Shown here piece after piece: positions 17,529 through 26,134 of a stretch of DNA of 64,000 nucleotides. Every line of letters begins with the position of its first letter. Position 1 is the first letter of the stretch. The notes beneath the pieces are model-generated. The model worked only from the letters and a program-made list of their open reading frames with translations, was not told the origin of the DNA and did no database searches. The stretch is from an uncultured Allomuricauda sp. GTDB taxonomy: Bacteria > Bacteroidota > Bacteroidia > Flavobacteriales > Flavobacteriaceae. The translations under genes were made by a program, and so were the position numbers. The stretch lies in contig NZ_CANMOO010000002.1 in the NCBI RefSeq assembly GCF_947499585.1, positions 310,001 through 374,000 of the forward strand, written 5' to 3'.

Positions 17529-18224
17529 TTAATCTCTTCCTCCAAAAATTTGGAAAGCCCAATAAGCCAAAGAAGCCAAGGCACCTAAAGCAGCCACCAA
17601 ATAGGTTCTAGCGGCCCATTTTAATGCATCTTCTGCCCCAGCATATTCTTCTTGACTCACAACATTTTTCTGCTTTAACCATGCTAGAGCACGATTACTG
17701 GCATCATATTCCACGGGTAGTGTAATAAAACTGAATATTGTTGCAAATCCCATCATTATCAATCCTGCCACAGCAATATAAAATCCAAAACCTACACCAG
17801 CTGCTGCACCTAACATTAAGCCTCCAAAAACAACCCATGTTGACATACTAGATGTAACGCTCACAATGGGCACTAATTTGGACCGCATAGTTAACCATTC
17901 GTAAGCTTGTGCGTGCTGAACAGCGTGCCCTACTTCATGAGCTGCCACCGCAGCCGCAGATGCATTACGCTGACTGTATACACCTTCACTCAAATTCACG
18001 GTCTTGTTCTTTGGATTGTAATGATCGGTTAGCATTCCTGCAGTAGAAATTACTTTAACATCTCTAATTCCATGATCATCCAACATTTTTTGGGCAATTT
18101 CGGCACCGCTCATCCCATTGCGTAGATGAACCTTTGAATATTTTTTGAACTTGCTCTTTAATCGGCTGCTGACCAACCAACTGATCAACGCAATTCCGCC
18201 AATCAATATATAATATGTCATCAT
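17529..18224 (-). CDS. Membrane zinc metallopeptidase (YugP-like)
   Basis: A 231-residue neutral zinc metallopeptidase of the YugP/Zn_peptidase_2 family. The HExxH motif is present as AAHEVGHAVQHAQ (about residue 91), with a third-ligand region further on (ITLPVEYDASNRALAWL). There is an N-terminal membrane helix, two central helices around VVFGGLMLGAAAGVGFGFYI, and a C-terminal helix. The active site faces the membrane. The function is not known; members are suspected in membrane protein turnover. Two adjacent ATG codons are possible starts. A TATCTTTA element sits 22 bases upstream and a strong terminator follows. Confidence 0.92.
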   Translation of the reverse strand: MMTYYILIGGIALISWLVSSRLKSKFKKYSKVHLRNGMSGAEIAQKMLDDHGIRDVKVISTAGMLTDHYNPKNKTVNLSEGVYSQRNASAAAVAAHEVGHAVQHAQAYEWLTMRSKLVPIVSVTSSMSTWVVFGGLMLGAAAGVGFGFYIAVAGLIMMGFATIFSFITLPVEYDASNRALAWLKQKNVVSQEEYAGAEDALKWAARTYLVAALGALASLAYWAFQIFGGRD

Positions 18225-18246
18225 TGTTTTAGTGTTTTAATTCATA

Positions 18247-18254
18247 TAAAGATA
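18247..18254 (-). promoter_or_regulatory. TATCTTTA element before the zinc metallopeptidase gene
   Basis: The minus strand reads TATCTTTA 22 bases upstream of the first ATG; it lies within the repeated segment described near ald. Confidence 0.3.
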
Positions 18255-18261
18255 CCAACAA

Positions 18262-18298
18262 TAATGCAAAAACCCCGCCATTATTGGGCAGGGCTTTT
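18262..18298 (-). terminator. Terminator downstream of ald
   Basis: On the minus strand, GCCCTGCC and GGCGGGG pair imperfectly around an AATAAT-containing loop and are followed by TTTTTG, 19 bases after the ald stop codon. The segment is similar to the terminator downstream of the SemiSWEET gene at 19649. Confidence 0.75.
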
Positions 18299-18316
18299 AT
18301 ACTGACAATTTGTACG

Positions 18317-19417
18317 TTAGACAAGAGTAGGTTCCCAATTAAACGCTTCCGTAATTTCTTCGTAGACCACTTCACCTTCTATTATATTTAAACCCTTTGC
18401 AAGAGATTTATCCAAATTGCAGGCACTACGCCATCCCATATTGGCCAACTTTAATACATAGGGCAGTGTTACATTCGTCAAGGCAACTGTAGAAGTGTAA
18501 GGGACTGCCCCAGGCATATTTGCAACACAATAGTGCACCACATCATCGATGATATATACCGGGGCTTCATGGGTAGTGGCCCTAGTAGTTTCTACACAGC
18601 CTCCCTGATCTACAGCAACATCCACTATAACAGTTCCTGGGCGCATTTCTTTGAGCATATTCCTAGTAATTAGGTTAGGGGCTTTTGCTCCTTTTAAAAG
18701 TACACCTCCAATAATTAAATCATGGGTCTGTATGTGTTTTCTGATATTAAATTCGCTTGAAAATTCCGTGACTACATGGCTAGGCATTACATCATTTACA
18801 TAACGGAGACGTTTCATATTAACATCCAAAATGGTAACATGCGCCCCTAACCCTGCTGCCATTTTTGCAGCTTGAATCCCTACGGTACCAGCACCTAATA
18901 CCAAAACCCTTCCCGGCGCTACACCAGGAACACCTCCTAAGAGCACTCCTCTTCCTTTAACAGGTTTTTCTAAATATTTTGCTCCTTGTTGAATGGCCAT
19001 ACGCCCCGCAACTTCAGACATTGGCGTTAAAAGTGGTAATGTTCCTTCTTCATCTTCCACCGTTTCGTAGGCAATACAAATAGATTTACTTGCAATCATT
19101 GCTTTAGTCAAAGCTTCACTTGATGCAAAATGAAAATATGTGAATACAATTTGCCCTTTTTGAATAAGTCTATATTCTTCTGCTATTGGCTCTTTGACCT
19201 TCACTATCATATCGCTCATAGCGTATACTTGCCCTATGGTGTCCAAAATTGTGGCCCCTGCCTGTTGATAATCTTGATTGAAAAAACCGCTTCCTTCACC
19301 TGCTCCTGACTGCACATAAACGGTATGGTTGTTCTTTACCAATTCAAAAACCCCAGCTGGTGCCATCCCAACTCGGCTTTCATTGTTCTTGATTTCTTTA
19401 GGTACACCTACAATCAT
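18317..19417 (-). CDS. ald: Alanine dehydrogenase
   Basis: A 366-residue NAD-dependent alanine dehydrogenase, interconverting alanine with pyruvate and ammonia. Diagnostic blocks are the N-terminal GVPKEIKNNESRVGMAPAG with the substrate-binding Arg/Lys, the QSGAGEGSGF motif, VKVKEPIAEE, TYFHFASSEALT, and the Rossmann motif VLVLGAGTVGIQAAKMAAG (about residue 173). The C-terminal half has VDVAVDQGGCVETTRATTHE, and NMPGAVPYTSTVALTN near the end is typical of the enzyme rather than of transhydrogenase. The length is standard. It is monocistronic, with repeat sequences in the upstream region and terminators on either side that resemble each other. Confidence 0.96.
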   Translation of the reverse strand: MIVGVPKEIKNNESRVGMAPAGVFELVKNNHTVYVQSGAGEGSGFFNQDYQQAGATILDTIGQVYAMSDMIVKVKEPIAEEYRLIQKGQIVFTYFHFASSEALTKAMIASKSICIAYETVEDEEGTLPLLTPMSEVAGRMAIQQGAKYLEKPVKGRGVLLGGVPGVAPGRVLVLGAGTVGIQAAKMAAGLGAHVTILDVNMKRLRYVNDVMPSHVVTEFSSEFNIRKHIQTHDLIIGGVLLKGAKAPNLITRNMLKEMRPGTVIVDVAVDQGGCVETTRATTHEAPVYIIDDVVHYCVANMPGAVPYTSTVALTNVTLPYVLKLANMGWRSACNLDKSLAKGLNIIEGEVVYEEITEAFNWEPTLV

Positions 19418-19443
19418 TTTGTTACTTTTTTCTATTTACACTT

Positions 19444-19550
19444 CAAAAGTGTTACAAAAAAAACAAACCAAGAAATTAAATCGATAAAAAATAGGGGTTA
19501 AAGGATAAAAAAGATGTTTTTTAATTTTTTACCCCTTAAAAAATAGGGGT
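19444..19550 (-). promoter_or_regulatory. ald upstream region: CACTTTTG box plus 14-bp direct repeats
   Basis: A minus-strand CACTTTTG (19451-19444), similar to the TAnnTTTG box, is 26 bases upstream of the ald start. Behind it the 14-mer TAAAAAATAGGGGT occurs twice on the plus strand (19485-19498 and 19537-19550), 52 bases apart, with an inverted ACCCCT (19531-19536) between. They look like operator half-sites; no binding protein is known to me. The rest of the interval 19551-19650 is AT-rich with no gene. Confidence 0.4.
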
Positions 19551-19648
19551 ATCGTGAAAATAAAAACGTTTTTTAAAAATATTATCTCAAAAACATGACA
19601 TCTATCTATATCTAATTCTTAATAAGAGTATAAATAAAGCCAACAATA

Positions 19649-19684
19649 AGATAAAAACCCGTCATTATTGGGCGGGAGCTTTTA
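19649..19684 (-). terminator. Terminator-like hairpin downstream of the SemiSWEET gene
   Basis: On the minus strand CCCG and CGGG pair across an AATAAT-containing loop, followed by TTTTTAT. It resembles the terminator after ald (18262-18298) along with its flanks. Confidence 0.6.
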
Positions 19685-19750
19685 TGCTGTCAAAATGTAC
19701 CTTAATCGAGAATGTACTCCAAACAATGGGTTTCCCTGCCCAGTATTGGA

Positions 19751-20011
19751 CTACTTATGTTTTAATTTTAAAATAACCACAAAGGCCACCAAAGTGCTTG
19801 TAATACCATTGGCCATAATTACAGGTACACTTTGAATCATAAGTCCATAGTACAACCATAACACACTACCTATAAAGAGTATAAGGTACATAACCAAAGA
19901 AATGTCTTTTGTTGATTTATACTTCCATGCTTTATAAACCTGCGGAATAAATGAAGATGTAGTCAATGTGGCCGCAATAAGGCCTATAATTTCAAAGGTT
20001 TTCATGGACAT
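19751..20011 (-). CDS. SemiSWEET sugar transporter
   Basis: An 86-residue triple-helix protein of the SemiSWEET/PQ-loop family; these work as homodimers and carry sugars down their gradient. The diagnostic PQ motif is in SFIPQVYKAWKYKSTKDIS (first helix to loop), followed by two more helices (MYLILFIGSVLWLYYGLMI and VIMANGITSTLVAFVVILKL). Start could be the first ATG or the one two codons later. The gene is flanked by the palindromic repeat upstream and the ald-like terminator downstream. The substrate is unknown. Confidence 0.92.
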   Translation of the reverse strand: MSMKTFEIIGLIAATLTTSSFIPQVYKAWKYKSTKDISLVMYLILFIGSVLWLYYGLMIQSVPVIMANGITSTLVAFVVILKLKHK

Positions 20012-20026
20012 TTTATTTTATGATAT

Positions 20027-20094
20027 CATACTGAGCTTGTCGAAGTATAGACAACATTAACAATCAATGCGCTTCGACGGGCTCAACATGACAC
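20027..20094. repeat. REP-like palindromic element (intergenic copy)
   Basis: Two facing arms, CTGAGCTTGTCGAAGTAT (from 20031) and GCGCTTCGACGGGCTCAA (from 20069), can form a large imperfect hairpin around an AT-rich loop. This kind of CTTCGAC/GTCGAAG element is a common interspersed repeat in Flavobacteriia. Two other palindromic repeats of the same general class occur inside leuS. Confidence 0.75.
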
Positions 20095-20107
20095 TATTTT
20101 AAAAATT

Positions 20108-23100
20108 TTACCCCACAATGTTCACAATCTTTCCAGGAACTACAATCACCTTTTTAGGAGTACGTCCTTGAAGTTGCGCCTGCGTTTTTTCATGCGCCAT
20201 AACTGCGGCTTCAATATCATCTTTACCCATGTCTAAAGGTAGTTCCATAGTAAAGCGCATTTTACCATTAAAGGATATTGGGTATTCTTTGCTGCTCTCT
20301 ACCAAATACTTTTCTTCAAACTTTGGAAAAGGTGCTTCTGCAATGGATTGTGAATGCCCTAATCTCTCCCAAAGTTCTTCTGCAATATGCGGCGCATAGG
20401 GGGAAACCAAAATGGCCAAAGGCTCCAAAATCGCTTTGCTTATGCATTTTTGAGCGGTTAATTCATTTACACAAATCATAAAAGTAGATACCGAAGTATT
20501 AAAAGAGAAATGGCCAATATCCTCTTCCGCTTTTTTGATGGTCTTGTGCAGGGTTTTTAAGTTTTCTGCTGAAGGTTCTATGCTTTCATCAACCGTAGCA
20601 TATAACTTCCATAATTTTTTAAGGAAAGAATGCACTCCTGTGATACCTGCCGTGTTCCAAGGTTTGGATTGCTCCAATGGTCCCAAGAACATTTCATACA
20701 GGCGTAACGAGTCTGCTCCATACTCCTCACAAATGGCATCTGGGTTAACGACATTGTATTTGGATTTGGACATTTTTTCGATTTCTCGGCCTACAATGTA
20801 TTTCCCATCTTCTAAAATGTATGTTGCGTTCTTTAAATCCTCATATCCCATTTCCATTTTGAATCGGTCTAAATCCAGCTCATCGGTTGTACCCTTTAGA
20901 AAATTTATTGGAACGTGTCTCTTATATGCAAAAATTCCAATAATTTCAACCTCATCTACTTCATAATGGCTCGAAGTATTTTCATTAGAAAGCATTTCAT
21001 AAAATCTTCCTTCTAATTCTTCATCATTAAATCTTAACTGATCATATAACTCGGTCAAATCTCTGTTTTGAATCAAAGAATATGACATCAAAGTTTTATG
21101 TGGCCACGGAATCTCAACTGGAGAATTATTACTAGGCCCCTTCTTTACAAAAATTGGCTCTATTAAATAAATGAAAGCACTCGTCCCCGTAATCATCCCC
21201 TGATTGATCAATTTTTTGGCAAACTCATCTTTTGGAGCAACTCCTACATCACACAAAAACTTCTGCCAAAAACGGGAGTATAACAAATGCCCAGTAGCAT
21301 GCTCACTACCTCCAATATACAAGTCCACATCTTCCCAATAGTCAATGGCGTCTTGTGAATAAATGGCCTCATCATTATGAGCATCCATATAACGGTTAAA
21401 GTATTGGGAACTTCCTGCCCAACCTGGCATAGTGTTTAATTCCAATGGGTACACTCCTGTATGGGATTCCGAATCAAGTTCGGAATGACCAGCTTCGTCA
21501 TGCTGAACTTGTTTCAGCATCTCATTGGACACTACTTTATTGTTTTTGGCATCCCAAGCCCAAATGGTGGCGTTTCCTAAAGGTGGTTCCCCTGTTTCCG
21601 TGGGAAGATATTTTTCAACCTCTGGTAATTTTAAAGGCAAATGCTCATCTGAAATCATTTGCGGCATTCCGTCCACATAGTATACAGGAAAAGGCTCTCC
21701 CCAATACCGTTGACGACTAAAAACAGCATCTCGCAAACGGTAATTTATCTTTCCTTGGCCTTGGCCTAGTTTTTCCAATTCATAAATCGCCAATTTTACT
21801 GCTTTCTTGTAAGGCAGTCCATTTAAAAAGTCTGAATTGGCAATAATCGTTTTTTCTTTATCGGCAAATGCTTCTTCAGAAATATCCACTCCTTCAAAAA
21901 TATTGGGAATGGGAATATTAAAGTGCTTTGCAAAATCATAATCGCGTTGATCGCCACATGGAACTGACATCACTGCCCCTGTTCCATATCCTGCCAAAAC
22001 ATAATCCCCAATCCAAATAGGAACAGGTTCTTTTGTAAATGGATGTTCCGCATAAGCACCTGTAAACGCTCCTGATATTGTTTTTACATCAGCCATTCTA
22101 TCACGCTCAGAGCGCTTTGCCGTAGCTTCCACATAAGCTTCTATAGTTTCTTTTTGTTCTGGGGTTGTGATTTTTGCAACCAGTTCATGTTCTGGTGCCA
22201 ATGTCATAAAACTAACCCCAAAAATAGTGTCTGGACGAGTGGTAAAGACTTCTATTTGATGCTTCTCGATTGCGCTGGATTTCTCGACTGCGCTCGAAAT
22301 GACATTGAAAATCGCGGAGGCTCCTTCTGAGCGACCAATCCAATTGATCTGTGAATCTTTTAGCGGCTGGGGCCAATCAATCGTGTCCAAACCATCTAAC
22401 AAACGTTGGGCGTAAGCGGTAATCCGCATGCTCCATTGTGTCATTTTCTTTCGGATAACAGGATGTCCTCCCCGTTCCGAAACGCCATTGACGATTTCAT
22501 CGTTGGCCAAAACCGTCCCTAATGCAGGGCACCAGTTTACCTCAGTATCGGCCAAATACGTCAATCTATATTTTAGCAATAATTCTTGCTTGGTTTTTTC
22601 TGAAAAATTGGCCCAATCCTCCGCACTAAAAATCGGGGTATCATCATCAGAAGCAGCATTTACCATTGCGTTTCCTTCTTTTTCAAAAATGGAAATCAAA
22701 TCAGTTATCGCCTCAGCTTTATCTGTATTCTTATTGTACCATGAATTAAACAATTGGATAAAAACCCATTGGGTCCATTTGTAATAATTGGGGTCAGAGG
22801 TGCGCACTTCGCGACTCCAATCAAACGAAAAACCAAGTTGGTCTAACTGTTCTCGATATCTTTTTATATTGGTTTCTGTGGTAATTGCAGGGTGTTGCCC
22901 TGTCTGGATGGCGTATTGCTCTGCTGGCAACCCAAAGGAATCGTAGCCCATTGGGTGCAATACATTAAACCCCTTATGTCTTTTGTAGCGGGCATAGATA
23001 TCCGTGGCAATATAACCCAATGGATGCCCTACGTGCAGTCCGGCCCCTGAAGGATAGGGAAACATAGAAAGTGCATAGAACTTGGGTCTATTGGAATTAT

Positions 23101-23176
23101 TGGACGCCTTAAATGTTTGGTTGTTTGCCCAATACTTTTGCCATTTGGCCTCAATTTCACGGAAATTGTAGTTCAT
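20108..23176 (-). CDS. leuS: Leucyl-tRNA synthetase with in-frame repeat insertions
   Basis: A 1022-residue class I synthetase that charges tRNA-Leu. The HIGH motif appears as GLHVGHPLGY (about residues 47-56) and KMSKS as EKMSKSKYN (801-805). The editing domain carries FTTRPDTIFGVSF (from about residue 309), and the C-terminal anticodon-binding and stalk domains are present. The protein is roughly 70-90 residues longer than I expect for Flavobacteriia. Residues 291-305 (VISSAVEKSSAIEK) and 552-572 (MLKQVQHDEAGHSELDSES) are translated palindromic repeats. About 55 further extra residues lie around 680-740 before the catalytic KMSKS region. The frame is intact, so the enzyme is presumed active. 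A TATTTTTG box is 25 bases upstream. Confidence 0.97.
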   Translation of the reverse strand: MNYNFREIEAKWQKYWANNQTFKASNNSNRPKFYALSMFPYPSGAGLHVGHPLGYIATDIYARYKRHKGFNVLHPMGYDSFGLPAEQYAIQTGQHPAITTETNIKRYREQLDQLGFSFDWSREVRTSDPNYYKWTQWVFIQLFNSWYNKNTDKAEAITDLISIFEKEGNAMVNAASDDDTPIFSAEDWANFSEKTKQELLLKYRLTYLADTEVNWCPALGTVLANDEIVNGVSERGGHPVIRKKMTQWSMRITAYAQRLLDGLDTIDWPQPLKDSQINWIGRSEGASAIFNVISSAVEKSSAIEKHQIEVFTTRPDTIFGVSFMTLAPEHELVAKITTPEQKETIEAYVEATAKRSERDRMADVKTISGAFTGAYAEHPFTKEPVPIWIGDYVLAGYGTGAVMSVPCGDQRDYDFAKHFNIPIPNIFEGVDISEEAFADKEKTIIANSDFLNGLPYKKAVKLAIYELEKLGQGQGKINYRLRDAVFSRQRYWGEPFPVYYVDGMPQMISDEHLPLKLPEVEKYLPTETGEPPLGNATIWAWDAKNNKVVSNEMLKQVQHDEAGHSELDSESHTGVYPLELNTMPGWAGSSQYFNRYMDAHNDEAIYSQDAIDYWEDVDLYIGGSEHATGHLLYSRFWQKFLCDVGVAPKDEFAKKLINQGMITGTSAFIYLIEPIFVKKGPSNNSPVEIPWPHKTLMSYSLIQNRDLTELYDQLRFNDEELEGRFYEMLSNENTSSHYEVDEVEIIGIFAYKRHVPINFLKGTTDELDLDRFKMEMGYEDLKNATYILEDGKYIVGREIEKMSKSKYNVVNPDAICEEYGADSLRLYEMFLGPLEQSKPWNTAGITGVHSFLKKLWKLYATVDESIEPSAENLKTLHKTIKKAEEDIGHFSFNTSVSTFMICVNELTAQKCISKAILEPLAILVSPYAPHIAEELWERLGHSQSIAEAPFPKFEEKYLVESSKEYPISFNGKMRFTMELPLDMGKDDIEAAVMAHEKTQAQLQGRTPKKVIVVPGKIVNIVG
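21462..21522. repeat. REP-like palindromic element inside leuS (copy A)
   Basis: Two small hairpins in tandem: ATTCCGAATC/AAGTTCGGAAT and TGCTGAAC/GTTTCAGCA. The minus-strand reading frame continues through it as QVQHDEAGHSELDSES. The plus strand reads VRNDQLRHAELVSAS, a phrase well known from interspersed repeats misannotated as proteins. Confidence 0.8.
22264..22305. repeat. REP-like palindromic element inside leuS (copy B)
   Basis: The segment contains CTCGACTGCGCTCGAAATGA with an imperfect second arm CTCGATTGCGCTGGATTTCT, the signature of another Bacteroidota interspersed repeat. It is read in frame as VISSAVEKSSAIEK in the LeuRS editing domain. Confidence 0.75.
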
Positions 23177-23201
23177 TTTATATCTTACTTCTTTAATTTG
23201 G

Positions 23202-23209
23202 CAAAAATA
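23202..23209 (-). promoter_or_regulatory. Candidate -7 box of leuS (TATTTTTG)
   Basis: TATTTTTG on the minus strand, 25 bases upstream of the leuS ATG. The -33 TTG is not at a normal distance. Confidence 0.4.
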
Positions 23210-23274
23210 GGTTTAATCCCTTAAAGCGGAAAAGATTAGGCAAGCCTATTCAAAACCAATATTACTTACGTCCA

Positions 23275-25149
23275 TTGCGAAACCACTTACTCTTTTCTTT
23301 ACTATTTTCAGCGCTTTTTCTTCAAAAGTCAAAGGCTCAATTGGGTTTTTGCAGTGGTAATTCTGGAGACCCAATTTTTACGGAAACTTTTGGGACAGGG
23401 TTACAAGACGGCCCTCCATTGCCGGCAGGAGCAACTACATACAACTATGTAAATGGAGGTCCTTTGGAACCTGTTGATGGGAATTATACCATATCCAGCA
23501 GAACTAATTTTTTTGATTGGTTTAATACAAATGACCATACTCCTGGTGACACAAATGGCAAAGCTTTTATTGTAAATGCAAGTTTTACATCAGGAGAGTT
23601 TTTCAGAAGAACCATCAACGGGCTATGCGAAAATACTTCATATGAGTTTTCATCTTGGTTGATAAACCTTCTGCCAAGTGCCGGCTGCAGTGGCAATGGC
23701 ATTCCAATAAATGTAAGGTTTCAGATTTGGGACAATACTGATACAAATTTATTGGCAACTGGAGACACTGGAAATATTTTTAGCAAGTCCACGGCAATAT
23801 GGGAACAATACGCCTTGGTTTTTCAAACATTACCTGGCCAGACTTCAGTTATTTTGAAAATGCTCAACAATGGGATAGGTGGCTGCGGTAATGACCTGGC
23901 CATCGATGACATTGTTTTTAGGGCCTGTGGCGATAGAATAACCCTTGCCGATACTTTAGATAATACAGGTATTGCCATATGCGAAGAAAATGTTCCTATA
24001 TCAGTTGATCTTAACGCAACACCCGATTTTTCCATTTACAGCACTCATGCCTATCAATGGCAAGAAAGCACGGATGGTACAACTTGGAACGATATTATTG
24101 GTGAAACCGCTCAAAGCCTGACATCACCTTTAATTTCTAGCACAACATTATATCGAGTAAAGGTAGCAGAAGACCCTATTAACCTTTCCAATTTAAATTG
24201 TAGTGCGGTATCTGATGTTTTTGAAGTCATTATTGAAGAAAGACCTATGCCTCCAACTTCTTTGGGAGAGGTTTCGCTTTGTGAGGATGTTGTTGGAGGG
24301 GTATCCGTTTCCACTCCAAACGGTATTACAACAAATTGGTATGACGCCCCAGTTGGGGGGACCCTTTTACAGACTGGTGGCCTGTTTTATGAAACTACTA
24401 TAAATGGCACCTATTACGCAGAAGCGGTATCCGAAATAGCAGGTTGTAGATCCGACTCTAGGACGGCGGTAAGTATTTTTTATAATGATTTGCCCATCTT
24501 AGAAAATGAAGCGTTGATTCTATGCGAAGGGGAATCCTTGGTCTTATCGGCAGATTTACCCAATTCCCTCTATTCTTGGAGCACTATGGAAAACACTCAG
24601 GAAATAACTGTTACTCTGCCAGGAGAATATACGGTAATGGTAACAGACAGCAACGGCTGTAGCGCCACAAAGGTGATTGAAGTTTCTCAAATTGACAAGC
24701 CCATAGTTGATAGGATAGTTTCTGATCACAGAGATTTGACCATTCTTACCCAAATTGGGAGTGATTTTGAATATTCCCTTGATGGCATCGTTTATCAAGA
24801 AAGTCCTAATTTTCAAAACCTTTTGGGAGGAGCATACGTTGCTTACATAAGACAGAAGAACTTTTGCGGTGTGCTTCGATTTCCATTCGTCCATTTGGTA
24901 ATACCCCGGTTTTTTACCCCAAATGGTGATGGCATAAATGAACGTTTTATCCCAGAAGGAATTCAAGTCACCGACGACTATGAAATTAACATCTTTGACC
25001 GAAACTTAAGACTTATAGCACAATCCAAAGAGAAAGACTATTCTTGGGACGGTACTTTTGATAGCAGACCTCTACCTGCATCCGATTATTGGTACACTGT
25101 AAAAGTTGGGAACAGTTTGTTCAAAGGGCATTTTACGCTCAAACGTTGA
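23275..25149 (+). CDS. T9SS type B secreted protein with Ig-like repeats
   Basis: A 624-residue secreted protein, starting at TTG: the signal peptide (RNHLLFSLLFSALFLQKSKAQ) begins right at this codon and no in-frame ATG is nearby. After the signal comes a jellyroll-type region of about 200 residues with GDPIFTETFGTG, SSRTNFFDWFNTN and LAIDDIVFRACGD. Three or more Ig/PKD-like modules follow, with YQWQESTDGTTWNDI, NWYDAPVGGTLLQTG and YSWSTMENTQEITVTLPGEY. It ends in the type B sorting domain FFTPNGDGINERF to YSWDGTFDSRPLPASDYWYT. Such proteins are exported and attached or released by the gliding machinery. The exact function is unknown; adhesion or carbohydrate binding is plausible. Confidence 0.85.
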   Translation: MRNHLLFSLLFSALFLQKSKAQLGFCSGNSGDPIFTETFGTGLQDGPPLPAGATTYNYVNGGPLEPVDGNYTISSRTNFFDWFNTNDHTPGDTNGKAFIVNASFTSGEFFRRTINGLCENTSYEFSSWLINLLPSAGCSGNGIPINVRFQIWDNTDTNLLATGDTGNIFSKSTAIWEQYALVFQTLPGQTSVILKMLNNGIGGCGNDLAIDDIVFRACGDRITLADTLDNTGIAICEENVPISVDLNATPDFSIYSTHAYQWQESTDGTTWNDIIGETAQSLTSPLISSTTLYRVKVAEDPINLSNLNCSAVSDVFEVIIEERPMPPTSLGEVSLCEDVVGGVSVSTPNGITTNWYDAPVGGTLLQTGGLFYETTINGTYYAEAVSEIAGCRSDSRTAVSIFYNDLPILENEALILCEGESLVLSADLPNSLYSWSTMENTQEITVTLPGEYTVMVTDSNGCSATKVIEVSQIDKPIVDRIVSDHRDLTILTQIGSDFEYSLDGIVYQESPNFQNLLGGAYVAYIRQKNFCGVLRFPFVHLVIPRFFTPNGDGINERFIPEGIQVTDDYEINIFDRNLRLIAQSKEKDYSWDGTFDSRPLPASDYWYTVKVGNSLFKGHFTLKR

Positions 25150-25246
25150 TTTTATTATATCATAATAAAGATAAAACAGTGCAATAGTCCAGAATTATAC
25201 AATTGTTAATTCATACTTTTCTATTTTTACATACTGATTTTCCTTT

Positions 25247-26125
25247 ATGAGTCAATATATTGAACGATATCAACGAAGAAAGCTGATTACCTCATATTTT
25301 TCAGTGGTTTTGAGCATCGCATTAGTTTTGTTTTTACTTGGAGCTCTTGGGCTTTTGGTACTGAATACCAAAAAACTGGCAGACCATTTTAAGGAACAAA
25401 TTACTATTTCAGTCTTTTTAAAGGACAATGCCAAGCCTGTGGAAATAGAACAATTGCAAAAAAGTTTGGCCATGGCAGACTATACAAAGTCGGCCAATTA
25501 CATTACCAAGGAAGATGCGGCCGAACAATATAGCGAGGACATTGGTGAGAATTTTATTGAATTTTTAGGCTATAATCCCCTTCAAAACGCCATTGATGTC
25601 AATCTGAGGGCAGACTTTGTATCACCAGAACAGATTGAAGAAATTGCCAGTGGTATTGCCGCTAAAACTTATGTAGATGAAGTAAGCTATGACAAACCAT
25701 TGATTTCCTTGCTCAATGATAATGTGCGGAAAATAAGTTTGTGGATTCTTTTTGCCAGCGCTGCCTTTACTTTAATAGCAGTATTGCTGATCAATAGTTC
25801 TATCCGACTTTCTATTTATTCAAAGCGATTTATTATTAAAACCATGCAGATGGTGGGGGCAACCAAAACATTTATCCGAAGACCCTTTATTTGGACGAAT
25901 ATTAAACTGGGAATGTTGGGGGCAACACTTGCGCTTATAGCCTTGGCAATTGTCCTTTACTATGTAAACATAAATTTCCCAGAACTAAACTTGTTTCAAG
26001 ATTTTATTGTTTTAATAGCTCTATTTGTAGGGGTTTTTGGGCTTGGAGTCATCATTTCTTGGGCAAGCACGCATATTGCCACCCAGCGCTTTTTGAATTT
26101 AAGGACAGATGATCTTTATTATTAA
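25247..26125 (+). CDS. ftsX: Cell division protein FtsX
   Basis: A 292-residue FtsX-type permease, partner of the ATPase FtsE, which activates peptidoglycan hydrolases at the septum. It has an N-terminal helix (SVVLSIALVLFLLGALGLLVL), a periplasmic extracellular loop beginning KLADHFKEQITISVFLKD, and three C-terminal helices with ILFASAAFTLIAVLLINSSI, the KTMQMVGATKTFIRRPF FtsX signature (residues about 195-211), and the final helix. No ftsE is adjacent, as is usual in Bacteroidota. It heads the operon ftsX, DUF3098, uppP, truB. Confidence 0.95.
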   Translation: MSQYIERYQRRKLITSYFSVVLSIALVLFLLGALGLLVLNTKKLADHFKEQITISVFLKDNAKPVEIEQLQKSLAMADYTKSANYITKEDAAEQYSEDIGENFIEFLGYNPLQNAIDVNLRADFVSPEQIEEIASGIAAKTYVDEVSYDKPLISLLNDNVRKISLWILFASAAFTLIAVLLINSSIRLSIYSKRFIIKTMQMVGATKTFIRRPFIWTNIKLGMLGATLALIALAIVLYYVNINFPELNLFQDFIVLIALFVGVFGLGVIISWASTHIATQRFLNLRTDDLYY

Positions 26126-26134
26126 CTTTACACC

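Noticed and set aside
19686..19720. Possible remnant of a second ald 3' end (minus frame ending EYILD before a stop, compared with EPTLV of ald)
   Set aside because: Only a few residues match and the frame runs into the SemiSWEET gene; the similarity of the terminator flank explains it better.
21445..21720. Plus-strand open frame with VRNDQLRHAELVSAS inside leuS
   Set aside because: It is the antisense reading of the palindromic repeat and leuS, not a gene.
25151..25169. TTTATTAT/ATAATAAA inverted repeat after the T9SS type B gene as a terminator
   Set aside because: Pure A/T arms with no T run after; too weak in AT-rich DNA.
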